This document shows, in pieces, positions 27,723 through 38,151 of a stretch of 64,000 bases of DNA. Within the stretch, counting starts at the first letter, position 1; each line of letters begins with the position of its first letter. The notes under the pieces are model-generated. The model saw only the letters and a program-made list of their open reading frames with translations. It did not search any database and had not been told where the DNA came from. The stretch comes from Neosynechococcus sphagnicola sy1 (GTDB lineage: Bacteria; Cyanobacteriota; Cyanobacteriia; Neosynechococcales; Neosynechococcaceae): positions 1 through 64,000 of the forward strand of contig NZ_JJML01000042.1 of NCBI RefSeq assembly GCF_000775285.1. Reading direction: 5' to 3'. Position numbers and translations under genes: made by a program.

Positions 27723-30700
27723 GTTTCCCTCGGTGACATGAATTGCTGTAGGACGGCTTTGACTCTGAGGAATTCTGCTTGCAACGGTTGCAGATCGGGA
27801 AGCACCTCAGACAAGGGTTTGGTTTGGCAGTGAGTTTCCAGGGTTTGACAATCCTGGGCGAGGCGCTGAGCACCGACTGTGGCACTCGTGGACTTGAGGT
27901 TATGGACGGCAAATTGGAAGCTGGTGGGATCAGACTCCGCCACCGCAGTGGCGATCTCTTGGAGCAATCGGGCGGCATTCTCCAGATAGATATCAATCAA
28001 GGTTGCCAAGTCATCCCCAATCAGCGTCTGTAATTCGCCTAAGGCATTCACATCCAGCATCAGCGGCGACGGCAGTGGGTCTGTCCCCGTCATGATCGGC
28101 GGTTGACAAAGACGCAGGGCTTGGAGTAGCTCTTCCTGCCGCACTGGTTTACTAATGTAGCCGTCCATGCCAGCCTCCAGGCAAGCCTGCCGGGTCTCCG
28201 GCATGGCATTGGCTGTCATGGCAATGATCCGAGGACGCACCGCCCCATCCCATTCCTGGCATAGGTGACGGGTCGTTGTCAGTCCATCCATTTCTGGCAT
28301 TTGCACATCCATGAACACCACATCATAGGATTGACGGCGCAACGCTGCCAGAACCTCCAGTCCATTGGCGGCGACATCGGCGCGATAGCCCAGACGCTGC
28401 AAAATTTGTAACGCCACCTTCTGGTTGATCAAATTATCCTCCGCGAGCAAAATCCGCAGGGGGGGAAGCACGGCACCGGCAACTAACAGCTCAGGGGCTG
28501 GGGCAGCCATTGGGTAAGACGATGCCGCCGTGGCTACAATCGTGAAGTAGAAACGAGAGCCCCTTTGCAGGGGAACCGATGGTTGCCAGTCCGCCGGGGG
28601 GTACCCGCGATGGCTCCTTGGCTCTCGACCCAAATTTGTCCTCCCATCATCTCACTTAAATTTTGGCTGATCACCAGCCCTAACCCTGTACCTCCATATT
28701 GCCGAGTTGTCGATGCATCCACCTGACTAAAGGACTTGAACAGCCGATCCATACGATCGGGGGGAATCCCAATGCCCGTATCTTGAACGCTAAAGAGAAT
28801 TTCGTAGACCGTCTTGGTCTCATCCGCCGCTGCTGCCAAAGGTTGGGACTTGGCTGTGACCTCGATCCGGACGCTACCGCTGGGGGTGAATTTGACCGCA
28901 TTACCCAGCAAGTTCACCAGGATTTGCCGCAGGCGGGTGGCATCACTCAACAGCAACTGGGGCACGGAGCCAGCAATTTCTAAAGACAGTTCCAGGGATT
29001 TTTTGGTGGCTTCTGGTGCCAGGAGGTTGAGGGCATCCGTAATGCAATCATGGAGATTAAAGGGTTGGGCTTCGAGTTGGAGTTTCCCAGCTTCAATTTT
29101 GGAAAAATCCAGGATGTCGTTAATAATCGTCAGTAAGGATTCCCCACCCTGGCGAATCGTGGCCACAAAGTCTTCCTGCTCCGGATTCAGTTCGGTGTCC
29201 AGCAGCAACCCCGTCATCCCCAGCACTGCGTTCATCGGGGTGCGGATTTCATGGCTGATCATAGCCAGGAATTCACTTTTAGCTTGGTTCGCAGCTTCTG
29301 CAGCCTGCTTTGCCTGATCGAGAATCTGATTCCGTTCAGCCAAGAGTTGCCGTTGCTTAGTTTCTTGCTCTAACAACCGGGCTTGGGCGATCGCAATTCC
29401 CACCTGTTCTGCCACATCTTCTAAGAGTTGAATTTCATCCTGACTCCAGTGGCGCAGGCGATCGCATTGATGCAGGCGCAGGATGCCATTGGGTTCTCCC
29501 TGGTAGGAAGTGCGAACCACCAGGATCGACTGCACCCCTAATTGCAGCAACTGGGGTGTCATTGGTGCCAATCTGGGATCGGTGGCAATATTGTCAAAGG
29601 CGATGGCCTGATCCGCACTCAGCACCATTTCCATCAGGGAATTCCCCGCGACAGGGATTTCCAGGGTGCGTACCGAAACACACCCTGGCTGTAGATATTC
29701 CGCCACCAGCGGCACCTGGGGAATGGGGTGTTCAAGATAGGTATGAATCACACAACGGCTCACCTGGAAAGACTGTCCGATCTGAGTTGCTGTGGTATGA
29801 AACACCCTACTGCTATCAAGGCTGCGGCGGATTTCTTGGGTAATTTGCTTCAGCAGTAACGCTCGCTGGAGTTGTTTCTGAAGCAGCTCCTGAGCCTGCT
29901 TGCGATCGGTGATATCTTCCGAAATCCCTAGCAAGTATTGGGGCTGACCCGCTTCATTCAAAATTGGAATCTTTTTTGTGTGCAGAGTTCTCACCCCTTG
30001 ATGACGAGTCTGAATCGGCTCTTCGGGGATGTCCAGTAAGATCCCACTGTCGAGAACCTCCCGATCCTTGGTCACAAAGAAATTGGCTTCCTCCGGTGGA
30101 AAGAAGTCATCATCACTTTTTCCCAACAAATCGGTTCTGGCATAACCCAGCAGCTCCTCCCCGGCTTTGTTGATGCGGACAAAGCGCAAATCTTGGGCAT
30201 CTTTGACAAAAATCATGTTGGGGATATTTTCCACAATTGAATTGAGGAAGGACTGGGTTTGGCGGATGGTCTCTTCCGTTTGTTTCCGCGCCGTAATATC
30301 GAGGCTAGTCCCTTCGTAGTACAGCAGGTTGCCCGCCTCATCCCGCTCCGCTCTGACCGTCTCTGACACCCAGATATGGCTGCCATCCTTGCAATACACC
30401 TGGGATTCAAACTCCTTGACTTCCTGATGGAGATCCATTAACCGGATAAATTCGGCGCGTCGCCCTGGAATAACGTAGAGCTGATGATTTAGATCCTTCA
30501 TGGCCGCCATCATCTCCGCCGGTGACCCATAGCCGTGCATTTTGGCAAGGGCGGGATTGACACTCAGGTAGGTGCCCTCAGGGGTGGTCTGAAAAATTCC
30601 TTCGACGGCATGCTGAAACAGACTGCGATAGCGGGCTTCGGCCTGGAAAAGCGCCACCTCTGCAAGCTGGCGATCGCTGTTGTCCTCCATCACATAGGAA

Positions 30701-32383
30701 AACCCGGGGGCGGCCATTGGTTGCCTGACCGACATAACAGACCGTCGCCGAGAGCCAGCAATCTCGGGAAGGCAGGGCATGGCAGTACTCAAACTGCACT
30801 GGCTGCCCCGTTTGCACACTCAACAGATAGTATTCCCGCCACCGACGAATGTAATTGCTAGGAACACCAAGCTCACTGGCTTTACGGCAACGCATCGCTT
30901 CTGGAGTGGTGCCAAAGAAGCGCGCGGTCGCCTGGTTATCTGAGATATGTAAGATGTCATCATCCATTAACTCCACCACCCCCATTAACAGGGAGGAAGT
31001 ATTGAATAAACTCTCCAGAATGGCATCTCGTTCTTGCAGGGAAGCCTCTGCTTGCTGTCGTTCTATTTCTTGCTGCTGTAAAAATTGTTGTTGCTGCTGT
31101 TTTTTCTCGGTGATGTCTCGGTAAATTGCCACCACCCGGTTCACCCTCCCGGTGGCATCCACAATCGGGGTATAGACCGTATCATAGGTACGCCTGACTG
31201 CTGCGAGGTGAATCTCATGCTCCACAAAGATTTTCTCGCCAGTGGTCAGCGCTAACTGCAACGAGGCAGCCATTTCCCTGGTCGCTATCCCCAGCATCTC
31301 GCCGATGGGTTTGCCTAAGACGGTTTCTGGGGGGACTCCCAGCAGTTGTGCCGCCGCTGGGTTGATCGCGGTGCAACAGAGCTGAGGATCAAATTCAGCG
31401 AATATATCAGTGGTTTGATCCAAGTAGCTCCAGAAGCGCTCCGCTGCCTGCTTGTAGCCCCTCGTTTCTGCCTGAACTTGCTGCAATTGCCGTTGGGATT
31501 CTTGCAATTGCAGTTGGATTTGCTGGAGCACCGTGTAGGTTTCTGACAAATCCAGTGATTGGAGGATGCTGCTCTGAGTCACCAGCCCCCGCAGTTCTCC
31601 CTGTTCGTTACAGACCACCAGGCGGCGAATCTGGCATTGTTCCATTTTCTCACAGGCTTCCCAAAGGGATTGCTGTGGCAGCACCGGCACTAGGGGATGA
31701 CTCATCACCGCTTGTGCTTGGGTGTGATGGAAGTCCATCTCTTGGAGTTGCAACCTTACCAGATCTCGTTCGGTGACAATGCCAAGGGGATAGGCGCAAT
31801 CTGGGGTGGGACAGTCTGTAATCACCACGCAACTGACCCGTGCCTGGGTCATCCACTGAGCTAATTCATACACAGAGGCGGTGAGGGGAGCTTGGATCAC
31901 GCTACTCGTCATCACCTCATGCACCCGTCGTAACTTGAGTAAATCAGAGGGCTGGAGGGCTTGTCGCAGACTATTGGCCGTGACCATGCCTAACAGACAA
32001 TCTGCCTCATCCACGATTGGCAAGTGACGCACCTGATGTTGGCGCATCCATTGCAGCACACTCAGGGGATCTTTGACCTGGGAGACCTTCTGGGTGATCA
32101 CTGGCTGGGTCATCACCGCCGCCATGGTCGGAGGTGGATCTTTGACCATAGCCATCCCTGGCATGGGAAGTTCGGCAGCCATGCGTCGAACCAGATCCCG
32201 CTCCGTAAAAATACCCCGCACCCGCTGGTGTTCCAGCACCAACACATAGGAGACCTGGTGCTGCTGCATCAGTCCAATCACCTCCGTCAGTCCTGTGTCC
32301 AGCCCCACGGTCAGGGGATGTAAAATCAGGGCTTTTCCTAAAGCCCGATGGACACTAGAAACTGAACTGTCTTGATTGGTCAT
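27719..32383 (-). pseudogene. giant hybrid histidine kinase (CBS x4-PAS x4-GAF-HisKA-HATPase-REC-HPt), two frameshifts
   Basis: Three overlapping frames form one protein of about 1,550 residues. The N-terminus has four CBS domains (GIFTERDLVRRMAAELPMPG, LGIVTERDLVRLQLQEMDFH), then a Gln-rich coiled coil and two PAS domains. After a one-base gain near 30703-30710 follow two further PAS domains ([40 protein letters not shown]), a GAF, HisKA ([19 protein letters not shown]) and HATPase_c ([13 protein letters not shown]). After a one-base loss in a G6 run (28596-28601) come REC (DVVFMDVQMPEMDG) and HPt (AVHNLKSTSATVGA). Everything conserved is present, so the breaks look like sequence errors. CBS pairs bind adenosyl nucleotides, suggesting energy sensing. 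No membrane helix is seen; the kinase is probably cytosolic. Confidence 0.8.
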
Positions 32384-32558
32384 TGCCTCGCTAGATCTCC
32401 ATAGGCTCTAACTAACAGTGTTACTGATTTATCTCTCTATTGATAGACATAGTAGGGATTCAAGAGAACCACAAACTCTTTTGGATCTGTGAGGTTTCCG
32501 ATCCCAGAGTGTCCCCTAACCCTCTATAGTGAAGGGTGTGGATAATCCTTAAATAATT

Positions 32559-33749
32559 GTGAAAGCCATTACCCTCCTCGGCTCTACCGGGTCGATTGGT
32601 ACGCAAACCCTGGATATCGTCGCCCAATATCCTGACCAGTTTCGGATCGTCGGCATGTCAGCAGGGCGCAACATTGAGCGATTGGCGCAACAGATTCGGC
32701 AGTTTCATCCCCAGATTGTCGCCCTGGGGGATGCCGAGAAACTCCCCGATTTACAGGCAGCGATCGCCGATGTGCAGCCCCAACCGACGCTCTTGGGGGG
32801 CAGCGCAGGGGTGGTGGAAGTTGCTGGCTATGGCGATGCCCAAACTGTGGTCACCGGAATTGTTGGCTGTGCTGGGCTGCTGCCCACCATTGCAGCCATT
32901 AAAGCCGGGAAAGATATTGCCCTAGCGAACAAAGAAACCTTGATTGCAGGGGGGCCAGTCGTCATGCCCCTGATTCAGCAATACGGTGTCAAGGTGCTCC
33001 CCGCCGATTCCGAGCACTCGGCCATTTTCCAGTGTCTTCAGGGGGTGCCAGCGGGGGGGCTGCGGCGGATTATCCTGACGGCTTCCGGTGGTGCCTTCCG
33101 AGATTGGCCGGTGGAGCAGCTAGGGCAGGTGACGGTGGCAGATGCCCTGAAACATCCCAATTGGTCGATGGGGCGCAAGATTACGGTTGACTCTGCAACT
33201 TTGATGAATAAGGGGCTGGAAGTGATTGAAGCCCATTATCTGTTCGGGATGGCTTACGACCAAATTGACATTGTGATCCATCCCCAGAGTATTATTCACT
33301 CCCTGATTGAGCTGCAAGATACCTCGGTGCTGGCCCAACTCGGATGGCCGGATATGCGCCTGCCCCTGCTCTATGCTCTTTCATGGCCAGAGCGAGTCAG
33401 TACGGACTGGGAACGCCTGGATCTGGTAAAAGCTGGAGATTTGACCTTCCGCGCCCCTGACCACCAGAAATATCCATGTATGCAACTGGCCTATGCAGTG
33501 GGACGGGCGGGTGGTTCGATGCCAGCGGTGCTGAATGCCGCCAATGAACAGGCAGTTGCTCTGTTCCTCGAAGAACGCATTCACTTCCTCGATATTCCCC
33601 GTTTGATCGAACAGGTCTGCGATCGCCACCAAGCCAATAACTGCTCCCAACCAACGCTAGAGGATATTTTACAGGCAGATCAGTGGGCCCGCGAAACCGT
33701 GGTGGCTGCCAGTACCTCCAAGGCACAACAGTTGCTGCCCTTGGGCTAG
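32559..33749 (+). CDS. dxr: 1-deoxy-D-xylulose 5-phosphate reductoisomerase
   Basis: A 396-residue enzyme of the MEP isoprenoid pathway that converts DXP to 2-C-methyl-D-erythritol 4-phosphate with NADPH. The N-terminal nucleotide motif is [16 protein letters not shown], the connective domain has [15 protein letters not shown] and [16 protein letters not shown], which carries metal and substrate ligands, followed by [20 protein letters not shown]. Length is normal. GTG at 32559 is the start. Carotenoids, the chlorophyll phytyl chain and quinones depend on this enzyme. The gene diverges from the kinase locus; the 175 bases between hold both promoters. Confidence 0.95.
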   Translation: MKAITLLGSTGSIGTQTLDIVAQYPDQFRIVGMSAGRNIERLAQQIRQFHPQIVALGDAEKLPDLQAAIADVQPQPTLLGGSAGVVEVAGYGDAQTVVTGIVGCAGLLPTIAAIKAGKDIALANKETLIAGGPVVMPLIQQYGVKVLPADSEHSAIFQCLQGVPAGGLRRIILTASGGAFRDWPVEQLGQVTVADALKHPNWSMGRKITVDSATLMNKGLEVIEAHYLFGMAYDQIDIVIHPQSIIHSLIELQDTSVLAQLGWPDMRLPLLYALSWPERVSTDWERLDLVKAGDLTFRAPDHQKYPCMQLAYAVGRAGGSMPAVLNAANEQAVALFLEERIHFLDIPRLIEQVCDRHQANNCSQPTLEDILQADQWARETVVAASTSKAQQLLPLG

Positions 33750-34001
33750 GGATTGCTAACTTTAAAAATTGCAAAAATTCAACGAACCCGGACTGGATTT
33801 TTTTTAGAGTGGGTCTTCGACTCCTAAGAATCGTCTTGACAGACTACGAGTCCACGTCCTGATTCTGATAGAATTGCCACCGTTCTGACCGTCGTTCCGT
33901 ATTAAGCTGCGTATCAAATACCCCTACCCACTCTATTGCTGAAATAGAATAGTGATAGAACTGCTGTACTTTCATGCTTGGGAGTCTGCCGGAGGTGTCT
34001 G

Positions 34002-34199
34002 ATGTTAATCATCTTGATGGATAAACAGCTACTCTTGCCTCATCCCATCTGTCAAGGCTGTCCACTGGCCGATCAAAGTGGTCAACCCCGCTGGCATCAC
34101 GGTCAACTGGGTTGTGGTCGTGCCCTGGGGCGATTGAGTGAGCAGCTACCCCAACAGTACGAGTGTCAAATGGGCTTCCGAATTGCCAATATTGAATGA
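34002..34199 (+). CDS. four-cysteine small protein upstream of tic20
   Basis: A 65-residue protein I cannot name. GGAGG at 33991-33995 precedes the ATG at 34002 by six bases and fixes the start; an upstream TTG at 33978 is less likely. Cys are at residues 17, 20, 38 and 55 (PICQGCP, QLGCGRA, YECQMGF), a spacing that could bind zinc or an iron-sulfur cluster, and residues 32-33 are His. It ends 21 bases before the tic20 gene on the same strand, so the two are probably cotranscribed. The roughly 250 bases between dxr and this gene hold no other ORF; AGAGTGGGT near 33817 and ACCCACTCT near 33927 form a widely spaced inverted repeat. Confidence 0.6.
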   Translation: MLIILMDKQLLLPHPICQGCPLADQSGQPRWHHGQLGCGRALGRLSEQLPQQYECQMGFRIANIE

Positions 34200-34220
34200 T
34201 ATGCCTTAGGAGCTTGCATC

Positions 34221-34763
34221 ATGACTTGGCGCGGATCAACCACAGTTCGAGATCGTTTTTTTGCCGGCCTGCCCTATCTGATCCCTCTGCTAGAATCCCT
34301 CAACTTTAGCCTGTTCATTTTTATGCAGGTTCCTTTGCTCCAGGTAATTTTCCTGCCGTTGTTTCCCCTACTCCTGATATATAACTTTTCCCTGGGGGGG
34401 ATGCAGATTGTGCCTTTGGCGCTGTTTATCGGTCTGTTCGTGGGGGTGGTGAGAAATCCGGATATGCACCATTTCCTGCGCTTTAACACCATGCAGGCAC
34501 TCTTGATCGCCATTGTTCTCTACCTTTGCAGCCTCCTTCTGTCCCTGGTAGGATTTATGCAGCCTCTGGTGCCACTGGGCTTCTCTGTATCAGCCTCCTC
34601 ACTCCAAGGTATCCAGGCACCGATATTGCTGATCATCTTCTTCGATACTGTGTTTTTGGGAACCTTAGTGGCAGTCGCCTATTCAATTGTCCAGTGTGTC
34701 CGAGGGCTCTACGCCGAAATTCCATTCATCTCTGAGGCAGCCTACGAGCAGACCCGCTACTAA
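34221..34763 (+). CDS. Tic20-family membrane protein
   Basis: A 180-residue integral membrane protein with four predicted helices. The segments RFFAGLPYLIPLLESLNF, FIGLFVGVVRNPDMHHFLRF and NTMQALLIAIVLYLCSLLL are characteristic of the Tic20/Ycf60 family. In plastids Tic20 is part of the protein-import channel of the inner envelope; the role of cyanobacterial homologues is uncertain. The C-terminus (YSIVQCVRGLYAEIPFISEA) also fits. The gene follows the four-cysteine microprotein by 21 bases. Confidence 0.88.
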   Translation: MTWRGSTTVRDRFFAGLPYLIPLLESLNFSLFIFMQVPLLQVIFLPLFPLLLIYNFSLGGMQIVPLALFIGLFVGVVRNPDMHHFLRFNTMQALLIAIVLYLCSLLLSLVGFMQPLVPLGFSVSASSLQGIQAPILLIIFFDTVFLGTLVAVAYSIVQCVRGLYAEIPFISEAAYEQTRY

Positions 34764-34960
34764 CCTGGCAGCAGTCTTGTCTGAACTGGGGCTGATTGAC
34801 TGACAGTCTGCCCTTTGAACAAAATTAGCCTGCACTCCCCCATCCTCGCGTCAGCAGGTGGTGTGAGCTTCATGTGTCACCCAGGGAATTTAGCTGCATA
34901 ATTTTCTCAAGGCTTACTGACTCAGAAAGAATCAAAATTTGAAAGTGACTTAGGACTGCA

Positions 34961-35635
34961 GTGAATGTCAAGAATGTTGAACAAAGGAGCCTATCCGTGA
35001 GTCGAGTCCGCAATTTTGTCCTGATCTGTGTTACTGTCTGCTGTCTGGCGATCGCCACGGGTGTCCTGGCCCAGAAACCCCAACTACCGCCTCCTGACTA
35101 TTTCCCGTTGCCCATCGCCGCAGTCTGGAAATACAAGACCACCAGTGATGCTGGCACCAACACGGAATTTACGCAAACGGTCTTGAAGACAGAATCTCAA
35201 CCAGATGGCACCCTCCTCTACCTGACGCAGATCTCCTCCAATTCTCCCCAGCAAACTCCCATTCAAACTTGGTATTCCAAGCCGCCGGGGTGGGTGATGA
35301 TGCATAAAATGTCCTACTACCTTACGGAAGGTTCCTTTCAACCCGTCCGCCCATTCTTAAAGAATCCTCTGGTTCCCGGTACAACCTGGGACTGGAAGGG
35401 GACAGGTATTGTGGGGGAGGATATTTCAGAGACCAGTAAAGTGATCGCCCTTGAGGACGTTGTGGTTCCCGCTGGCAAATACCAAGCCATGAAGGTGATT
35501 ACCAATGTTAACCAGACTGGCAGTCCCGTCACCAAAACCTATTGGTATGCCAATCATGTTGGTTTGGTGAAGTCAGTCACCGACTCCAATGGGGTGCAGG
35601 CCACCTCCCAACTCGTTTCCTACACGTTTCCCTAG
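34961..35635 (+). CDS. exported hypothetical protein
   Basis: A 224-residue protein with a signal peptide (RVRNFVLICVTVCCLAIATG, followed by VLAQKPQ). The mature part is beta-rich, with segments such as DYFPLPIAAVWKYKTTSDAG, VPGTTWDWKGTGI, VVPAGKYQAMKVITNVNQ and TKTYWYANHVGLVKSV. This pattern of a target value followed by a 'VGLVK' strand is like the DUF3108/lipocalin-like exported proteins found in many bacteria, but I cannot name a family with certainty. A GTG at 34961 and another at 34997 are possible starts. Probably periplasmic or outer-membrane associated. No operon partner. Confidence 0.65.
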   Translation: MNVKNVEQRSLSVSRVRNFVLICVTVCCLAIATGVLAQKPQLPPPDYFPLPIAAVWKYKTTSDAGTNTEFTQTVLKTESQPDGTLLYLTQISSNSPQQTPIQTWYSKPPGWVMMHKMSYYLTEGSFQPVRPFLKNPLVPGTTWDWKGTGIVGEDISETSKVIALEDVVVPAGKYQAMKVITNVNQTGSPVTKTYWYANHVGLVKSVTDSNGVQATSQLVSYTFP

Positions 35636-35748
35636 TACTCTGTCAACCTTTAGGGGTGGGATAAGGTGCAAAAAACCCCAGAAACTAGGGGGGAAATATT
35701 GTTAGAAATTGCAGACTCTCTCAGGATAGCCTTGGGAAATCACTGGCC

Positions 35749-37992
35749 TTAAGATGACTTCGGCAGTGAGCGGGTGAGGCGCTCCAGATCTTGCAGGGCT
35801 TCAGCGGCTGACTGGTAGCGATCGCTAAAGTAATAGCGCACCATCTTATCTAGAATCCCTGACAACTGGGGGCTCACTTTTGCCAGATGTTGCCAGAGAA
35901 TTTCCCCGGTTCGAGGATCTTTCTGGAACTGTTTGGGAACTAATCCGGTGAGTCCCTGAATGCCAATGACCCCTAATGCATAGACATCACTGCTCAGACC
36001 AGGTTGACCGGAGAGTTGCTCAGCAGGGGCATAACCCGGCGTTCCAATCACAACGGTATTGCTTTCTTCCTCCTCTCGTTCTGGAGGGCGGATTTGTTTC
36101 ACCGCTCCAAAATCTATCAGGACAAGGCGGTTATCGGATTGGCGACGAATGATATTTCCTGGTTTGATATCCCGGTGAATAATCCGATGATGGTGAATGA
36201 AGGCCAGTACCTCTAAGATGCCCCGCAACATTTCAATGACCCGTGCTTCCGACAGCTGTTTGCCGGGAACCAGCTCATTGGAGAGGGAATGCCCTTGGAC
36301 AAATTCTTCCACCAAATAAAATTCTTTATTTTCTTCAAAATAAGCTAACAGTTGGGGAATGCGGTTGTGTTGCCCCAGCTGCTCTAAGATTTCAGCTTCA
36401 GTGTTGAACAGGCGACGGGCAACTTGCAGGAATTTGGGATCTTTCCGCGCTGGACGCAGGTGTTTCACCACACACAGGGGATTGCCTGGTCGCTTGGTAT
36501 CTTCTGCCAGATAGGTTTGTCCAAACCCCCCTGCCCCTAGAACTTTTTTTATCCGATAGCGCCCGCTCAACAGGGTGTTGAGGCTGTCGGCAATCGGGGT
36601 GGTCTCGGGCACGGCATCACTCTGCGCCTCTCGACTTTCCTTGAGCATGGCCTGTAAGAGCGCGATCGCCTTATCCTGTTCCTGGGACTGCTCCGCAATT
36701 TGTTTTTGCGATATCTGGGCTTTATAGGCGGCATAGGTGACCAAGCTGCCTGCGGTGCCAACAAGGGCGATCGCGGGAGGAATTACTGGTACCCAGCCTG
36801 CCTTGAGAAAGATCACATAGCAGCCCCCTGCCAGACTCCCCAGAGCCACTGCCGTCAACGCCCCCAGTTGCAGGGGATGGCGCACCCACCAAGCCAAGGT
36901 TCCCCCCACCAGTGCCCACCCTAAAATCCACAATCCCTCTCCCCACTTGGGCCAGTACCAGAACAGAGAACGGCCATCCAGAACCGCACTGAGAATCTGG
37001 CTGGTCATTTGGGCATGGAGCACCACCCCCGGCATGAAGATATCCTCCTGCTGCCCAGCACTGTAGGGGGTAAGAAAAGTGTCTTTTACACTCAACGCCG
37101 AGACCCCTAAGAGCACCAATTTATCCTTCACCCAGTCAGGGCGAAACTGGCCCTGCAAGACATCAGTGAGGCTGATCATCCGGGCAACCTGTTGAGGAGA
37201 ACGATACCGCAACAAGATCTGATGGCCTTGGGCATCGATACGCCGATATCCACCGTCATTTTCGTGGAGGGGTCTAAAAACAGCGGATCCCAGTTGTAGA
37301 TAATTTTGTGGTGTCAGCTGGGGTTCGATGCCCTGAGCCACTAAATAACTCAGTGCCAGTTGCAAACCCAGAGAATTAGTGGTAGTACACTTCCCCCGTT
37401 GTTCGGTCATCGAGATTAAATTACGGCGCACCACATTATCGGGGTCAATCACAATATCGCTAAAACCTACCGCCTCCATGGGAACTCCGGGAGGCGGTGC
37501 CACTCCCTGCACCGATTTTGTCCGCACCTTGCAGACGGGCACAATGACATCGCTGGTCTGAAACCGGGTGGCTAATTCGCGATGTCCCGGCTCGACAGGT
37601 AAATCTCGGTATAAATCCAGGCCAATCGCCAAGGGTTGAGCCTGTTCAAGCTTTCCCAGGGCTTGGTTCAAGGCTTGGTCTGAAATCGGCCACTTCTTTT
37701 GCCGTTGAATATCTTCTTCCGTAATTGTAACCACCAACAAACGGGGGTCTGGTGCTTCCTCGGGCTGGAGGCGAACAAACGCATCAAAGGTGACCAGCTC
37801 TACTCCCTGCAAGACGCCGAGATAGCGCAGACCCACCACCAGTAGCGTCATGATCCCACTGGTCAGCAACATCGGCATTCCCGATCGCAAGAGGGGCAAA
37901 AGCTTTAACAGCCAAGCTTTTTGAGGTTCATGCTTACCGATTTGAGTCTCAGTATCCTGCTTGATCGTGGCCTTGGTCTCCCGCCGAGTCAT
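35749..37992 (-). CDS. CHASE2 domain-containing serine/threonine protein kinase
   Basis: A 747-residue membrane kinase. An N-terminal helix (LLTSGIMTLLVVGLRYLGVL) is followed by an extracytoplasmic CHASE2 sensor domain (about residues 70-330; LVTFDAFVRLQPEEAPDPRL, DKLVLLGVSALSVKDTF), three further helices (about 345-420), a short coiled coil and an Hanks-type kinase domain (about 480-740). Catalytic signatures are intact: VLGAGGFGQTYLAED, CVVKHLRP (Lys), IIHRDIKPGNII and LIDFGAVKQI (DFG). CHASE2 detects an unknown periplasmic signal, and the kinase phosphorylates Ser/Thr of unknown targets. A DUF928 gene lies upstream on the same strand, a pairing I recall from other cyanobacteria. Confidence 0.9.
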   Translation of the reverse strand: MTRRETKATIKQDTETQIGKHEPQKAWLLKLLPLLRSGMPMLLTSGIMTLLVVGLRYLGVLQGVELVTFDAFVRLQPEEAPDPRLLVVTITEEDIQRQKKWPISDQALNQALGKLEQAQPLAIGLDLYRDLPVEPGHRELATRFQTSDVIVPVCKVRTKSVQGVAPPPGVPMEAVGFSDIVIDPDNVVRRNLISMTEQRGKCTTTNSLGLQLALSYLVAQGIEPQLTPQNYLQLGSAVFRPLHENDGGYRRIDAQGHQILLRYRSPQQVARMISLTDVLQGQFRPDWVKDKLVLLGVSALSVKDTFLTPYSAGQQEDIFMPGVVLHAQMTSQILSAVLDGRSLFWYWPKWGEGLWILGWALVGGTLAWWVRHPLQLGALTAVALGSLAGGCYVIFLKAGWVPVIPPAIALVGTAGSLVTYAAYKAQISQKQIAEQSQEQDKAIALLQAMLKESREAQSDAVPETTPIADSLNTLLSGRYRIKKVLGAGGFGQTYLAEDTKRPGNPLCVVKHLRPARKDPKFLQVARRLFNTEAEILEQLGQHNRIPQLLAYFEENKEFYLVEEFVQGHSLSNELVPGKQLSEARVIEMLRGILEVLAFIHHHRIIHRDIKPGNIIRRQSDNRLVLIDFGAVKQIRPPEREEEESNTVVIGTPGYAPAEQLSGQPGLSSDVYALGVIGIQGLTGLVPKQFQKDPRTGEILWQHLAKVSPQLSGILDKMVRYYFSDRYQSAAEALQDLERLTRSLPKSS

Positions 37993-38151
37993 CTCCTGCC
38001 TCCACCGCTGACTTGCCTAGAAACTGTTGATTCCCATAGAGAAACTGGGGATGCCAAAACCACAATGAACCCTGCCCACCCAAATGGATCACCGAAGTTC
38101 ATCCCCAAGGCAACCACGCAAGTTAAACCGAGAGAGCTACCCAGAATGGCA

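Noticed and set aside
28534-30819. Programmed frameshifting in the giant hybrid kinase
   Set aside because: The two breaks have opposite direction, no slippery heptamer with downstream structure was seen, and similar breaks occur in unrelated housekeeping genes.
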